Shown: piece by piece, positions 59,814 to 64,000 of the stretch
Layout: every line of letters starts with the position of its first letter
Position numbering within the stretch: position 1 is the first letter of the stretch
Assembly: GCF_964275005.1 (NCBI RefSeq)
Contig: NC_092685.1
Span: forward strand, 12,568,913 to 12,632,912
Origin: Diadema setosum
Lineage: Eukaryota; Echinodermata; Echinoidea; Diadematoida; Diadematidae
Direction of reading: 5' to 3'
DNA: 64,000 nucleotides
Made by a program: the position numbers and the translations under genes
Notes under the pieces: model-generated
The model's input: only the letters and a program-made list of their open reading frames with translations
Databases searched by the model: none
What the model was told of the DNA's origin: nothing

Positions 59814-60571
59814 CTTTTGCTCTCCTTCACGGTTAAGATGTGTACTCCCTCTGAACGTGTTCAAGACAGAACAAAAACATTTCATATTTGAAATATCGCT
59901 CAACGTCAGTTGAGAATGATAAGGGCGTTAAGTGACCACAAAACCCATAGTGTTCGAGACAACTTAAAGCCCTTCTCATTCTCCACAGACGTATTATCTT
60001 AACTTCTTTTTGAGGGGGCTGCTCCCTCCCTTAATCTAATTATCATTATTCAGATAATTGAGAAGTGATGCAAATAATTAAAAACATACGTGACTGGTAC
60101 ACGGTTAGTGCTTTAGAATTCACCAATAATTTTCTGGACGCAAAGAAAAAGTAGTCGTACATGTACGTCCTTTTTTTCTTTTTTTTTTTAAGGTTTTGAG
60201 TCTGAATCAGAGCATTTATTAAAGATATGTAACGGAATTCTTATTCTTACGTTATTGAAACAAAATACCTAAAAAGGGCAAGATAATATAAGTAGAGAAT
60301 TATGACGAAATATTTCAAAGTCTCAGCGCAAAAAAAAAAAAAAATGAAAATGCCTGTCCTTGCTTTTAAATATGGTATAAATGAAAAATAAAGAAATATA
60401 TGCTTTAATAAATGCTCAGATCTTCTTCCAATGTCGGACAAAAGATATCTTACAATTTACGTTGTAATAAGCTTCGAGAGAAAGGTTAATGAATTATGAG
60501 CTCAGTTTGCCGCCAAAATAAACCAGGCCTGATCTCAACTTTACCCTTTTAGCACAACTATCAATAATATC

Positions 60572-60602
<31 letters not shown>

Positions 60603-63600
60603 CTGGAGTGAAGAAAGAAAAAAAATCACAAATGTCAGTTCATGAGCGTTGGCGCTGAAGTCGGGTACTATTAATCTGCTCTTGGCTCTGGTATAAAGAT
60701 AAACACAGTTATAATATCTTCCTGCGATTATGATAACAGAATCCAACTTCATTGTCGAGACGTCACAGTCTGGGGCCTGTCCCTTTTCTGTAAACCTTCC
60801 TATAATCTTGGTCACGTGATCATAATTATGGCTACATTCCATGGGCAAAGATCCACAATTTAGCAGGTTTTTTTTTTCTTTTCTTCTCCTACTTCAACTT
60901 CAATGCACGCTCTAAGGTCAGTGTTTACATCACTTTTCAATAAACCTTTCGATTTTGTGATCCCAAATTAGGCTGAATGAAGAATCGGCGGATGACGTCA
61001 TTCCATGGTTGCCGTGCTCAAAACATCCTTTTGTCACAAGGGCATACCTATTATGGCGATAAGGGGAGTCAATTAGTGGATCTGTGACAGTGTGTAATGA
61101 TGCAAAAATTACAGCGTATAAAACCCAATGAACAGCTCCATTTTTTTTCGTTAAGCAACTGTGCAGACTCTCCGCACATGCAAACGTCCATATGCACTGC
61201 ATATCACGGCAACAGTTTCATGTTGTTAATATCGCATAATTTAGATGCATGGTCTTGCGAGTTGATGGTATTTTCATTGTGCAACGTTAATAATTCAACA
61301 GTGTTTCACTACGTACTGAAGTCAGACGTCATTAAGAGAGAAATTAATGAAAACATGCAGATGCTACCAGCAATTACAGCAAGAAATGACGGGCCTACCA
61401 TTTCATTTGATCTTTTTTCTCGAAAAAAAAAAATTATTTGATGTATTCATTCTCTGTATATGACATTGTTTTGCAGTTCCATACATTGTTTTGCAGTTCC
61501 ATTAATTTGCACCAATATCTTAAAACAATTTGTATTTATATGTGGTACTAATCACTCTGCTTATTTTGTACAATTTCAATCGTTCTTATTGCACATTCTA
61601 TACATCTATAAATTCATTCATTTAATTTCCTTTTATCTATAATATAATTACGAATGCCAACAATACGCAAAAAGCTTGACTCAATGCAATAAACAAAATA
61701 AAATGGGGTGAGAAAGGGCGGGGGGGGGGGGGGTGATAGAAACCTCCTGATACTGTAGTCTCCACACACACATTCATATTTACATAAATTTAGATTACGG
61801 TAATGTGTTCACGTATAGTATGACTCAACAGTATTGCTCTCGTCAAACAAACGTTATATTGAAATTACATGGAAAAAACGACAACAAAAAATCAGAAAAC
61901 AAAAGTAATAACAACAACAACAACAACTACAAAAACAACCAGAAAAAAAAAAAACACCCAAACAAACACACAAATAAACCTCCAAAAAGAAAGAAAATAA
62001 AGATTTCGCCGGCATGTTTAGTGCAGTCTTACCGCCCATAATAGAATTGCGATAGGATGTTGATACTTTTCTTTGTGACGCAGACATACTGCCCTCGTTG
62101 GCTGTTTTTCGTCATGCGAAATGGTGATAATTATTCAACACCGTTTACTATAAGTTTTCGCCATGCGTCTCTCCAATGTGAAACTGCTCGTAGCATTGTA
62201 ATTGTATAAGACCGTGTCGCTTGTTTTGACACTGCCTCCATATCCGATGTCGAGCTCTGAGTTTAAAGTGCATTCTTCTTTATTTTCAAATTTTATTGTT
62301 CGGCTGTTTGTGTTATTCAATCATGGGATAAAATGTGCTCGAACAGCAGGCCAGGTAAGGTTGTTTTCCTCAAATGCTAAGACTATAATGTTACAATAAC
62401 AAAAGAAAAAATGAACAGATCAATTAAATCAAATTAACGAAAAAAAAAACCAAGAATAGCGTAATAACATTTATTACAAAATTATAACAGAAAATGAAAT
62501 ATAAAAGAAATCAGGAAAAATTAATGTGCCCTTAGATTTCGCAGAACACAGAACGCCAAACGTTACAAAAGAACGTAAACCCAACGACGCGTACATACAG
62601 GAAGGCGGAAATCTCCCTCCCTTGTTACATACAAGCAATTGCACTTAGGCTTTTGCACTAGAATCAAAGCCATGAATTACATGATCTACTGTTCTTTCAA
62701 AAGCGTTTACATTTTTTTATTACTCTAAAGTTTGACTTTAGGAAACAGATTTAGAACTTAAATTCAAACAAACAGAAAGATGAAACGTTTCGTCAAAACA
62801 TGCCTTGGAACTTGTACCTACTTTTATGCCAGAATGATGTAAGCAGCAACCACTTTTTTTTCCCTATGAAAATTGGGTAATATGATGTAGCCATTGGTTC
62901 ATAACTGTCCCGTGGCTTTGTTTGAAATCACGTGTCGTTTTATTTTATCAGGCAACTTTACACATTTTGTCATTACTGTTGACTCTGACAACAAATAATG
63001 CAAGGGAAATGATCTATTCTTTTCACCTTCGCCAAAAGTAAAAGACATTACTAGCGAACGTTTGTATAAACGCCAATACGAGATCAACTTACGACGTGTG
63101 ACTTCATTATCGTTCTAATGTATTGCTATTTGATGGTGACCAGGATTACTGTTTCTTGCATACACCTGACACTATTAAGTTTTCATAACCTTGCTGTTTT
63201 TTTTTTAGTTCAATTTTTGTAAAAATTTCTACTGTCACGTTTGTTGAAACTTTTCTTTTTCCACTGGAATCAACTTAAACTTGAAGCAGAGTTTTATTTC
63301 AAAGGCCAAGCTACCAACAAATTGTTAAAATCCGAATCTACAAAGAGGAAGCACAAAAAAGATGGCTGAAATGGTATCCTTTGGGCGTTTCCACGCTTTT
63401 TGTTTTGTTTTGTTTGTTTGTTTGTTTTTTGCCACTGCCAACCTGTTTTTCCGTATGCGATCTAATGATACCCTCGTCCGTGCTCGGGTCACCCACGTTG
63501 TAATTGCTGTTAGCTAATGGACACGAGAGACGGTGCGCCATAATGCAAAATGGAAGAAAGTAGGCTGGGTGATCATGATTACGTGCATTACCCGACAATA

Positions 63601-63978
63601 CTCTGACCTTCTCTTCACTACAGGCAGTCCTATTGAATATGTACGCTTTGTATTCGTGGCTGCTCCAGCGAGCAAACAACAGCACAATTACGCCAGTCCA
63701 TCAGTCAATATTTTGCTTCGTTTGTATTTTATCAAATAATGTTTCATTTTGGGCAAGGAATGTGGTATTTGATAGAGTAAAAAAATTCACAGGTAGAAAC
63801 ATCAATATTCACAGAGAGCGATTTGACGAATAGGACTTGAGGCGTTTTATAGGAGCGTTCGCGTTTGTACAATACTGGGAATCTCAGGATAATCCACAAC
63901 GGCAGCACGTAATTGTATTCATAGCATGTCCCATATTCTCAGCGTCCCTCTGGAATGTGGGAATAGCAGTCAACACCT
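59808..63978. other. Probable intron or intergenic DNA, nothing coding seen
   Basis: Features seen: a T25 run at 60572-60596, a perfect TGACGTCA (CRE-type) palindrome at 60993-61000 followed by CATGGTTGCC, an 18-20-bp tandem duplication of ATTGTTTTGCAGTTCCAT near 61464-61501, a G14 run at 61719-61732, and an A/C-rich simple stretch at 61870-61990. Open frames up to 115 codons are unrecognised. Confidence 0.35.
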
Positions 63979-64000
63979 TAAAGGTGCACTCTACGATTTG
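63979..64000. mobile_element. Possible left end of another TTAA-type element, cut by window edge
   Basis: The window ends CTTAAAGGTGCACTCTACG plus a few bases. The TTAAAGG start matches the shared end of families A to E. The rest lies outside the window. Confidence 0.3.

Overview
This is an AT-rich animal nuclear window with intron-containing genes, many short DNA-transposon relics and very long dinucleotide tracts. The protein-coding genes are clearly metazoan. Several short repeats (ends reading GGGCCCCGTTTCATAAA, CCTGTCTATAGCGGCCAC, CCTCCGCCAAG) are of a kind I associate with marine invertebrate genomes. An echinoderm such as a sea urchin or sea star, or another marine deuterostome, is my best guess, but the sequence does not prove it.

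The left third (about 2.4-20.6 kb) holds two complete genes arranged head to head. On the minus strand is SARS2, mitochondrial seryl-tRNA synthetase: 11 coding exons from 11571 down to 2430, about 512 residues. On the plus strand is POLR3F, RNA polymerase III subunit RPC6/RPC39: 8 exons from 12843 to 20631, 305 residues, with all four iron-sulphur-cluster cysteines. Their first exons face each other across about 340 bp of CpG-rich DNA that looks like a shared promoter. One gene helps make tRNA, the other charges mitochondrial tRNA-Ser.

The middle (20.6-29.6 kb) has no gene I recognise. It holds transposon relics, a near-perfect 167-bp hairpin and a few open frames at chance level. A GC-richer block at 28.8-29.6 kb looks like a promoter and 5' leader. 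It ends in ATG TCG T followed by a splice donor.

The right half (29.6-64 kb) is almost all non-coding. One convincing coding exon lies at 55607-55747. It encodes a transmembrane segment, has consensus splice sites, and its phase fits the ATG exon 26 kb upstream. I therefore propose, as inference, that much of the right half is the first intron of an unrecognised single-pass membrane-protein gene. That DNA carries two degraded LINEs (minus strand at 34-36 kb, plus strand at 42-43 kb), a 1.2-kb foldback element with a short helix-turn-helix-like reading frame, two tRNA-derived repeats, and a nested element carrying (CA)n and (TA)n tracts.

An unusual feature is the density of palindromic elements flanked by TTAA. 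At least five unrelated families share the same end, TTAAAGG...CCTTTAA. A sixth has ends TTAACCCGTTGAGGAC and three copies. I found no CRISPR array, rRNA, intact tRNA gene, LTR element or complete transposase.
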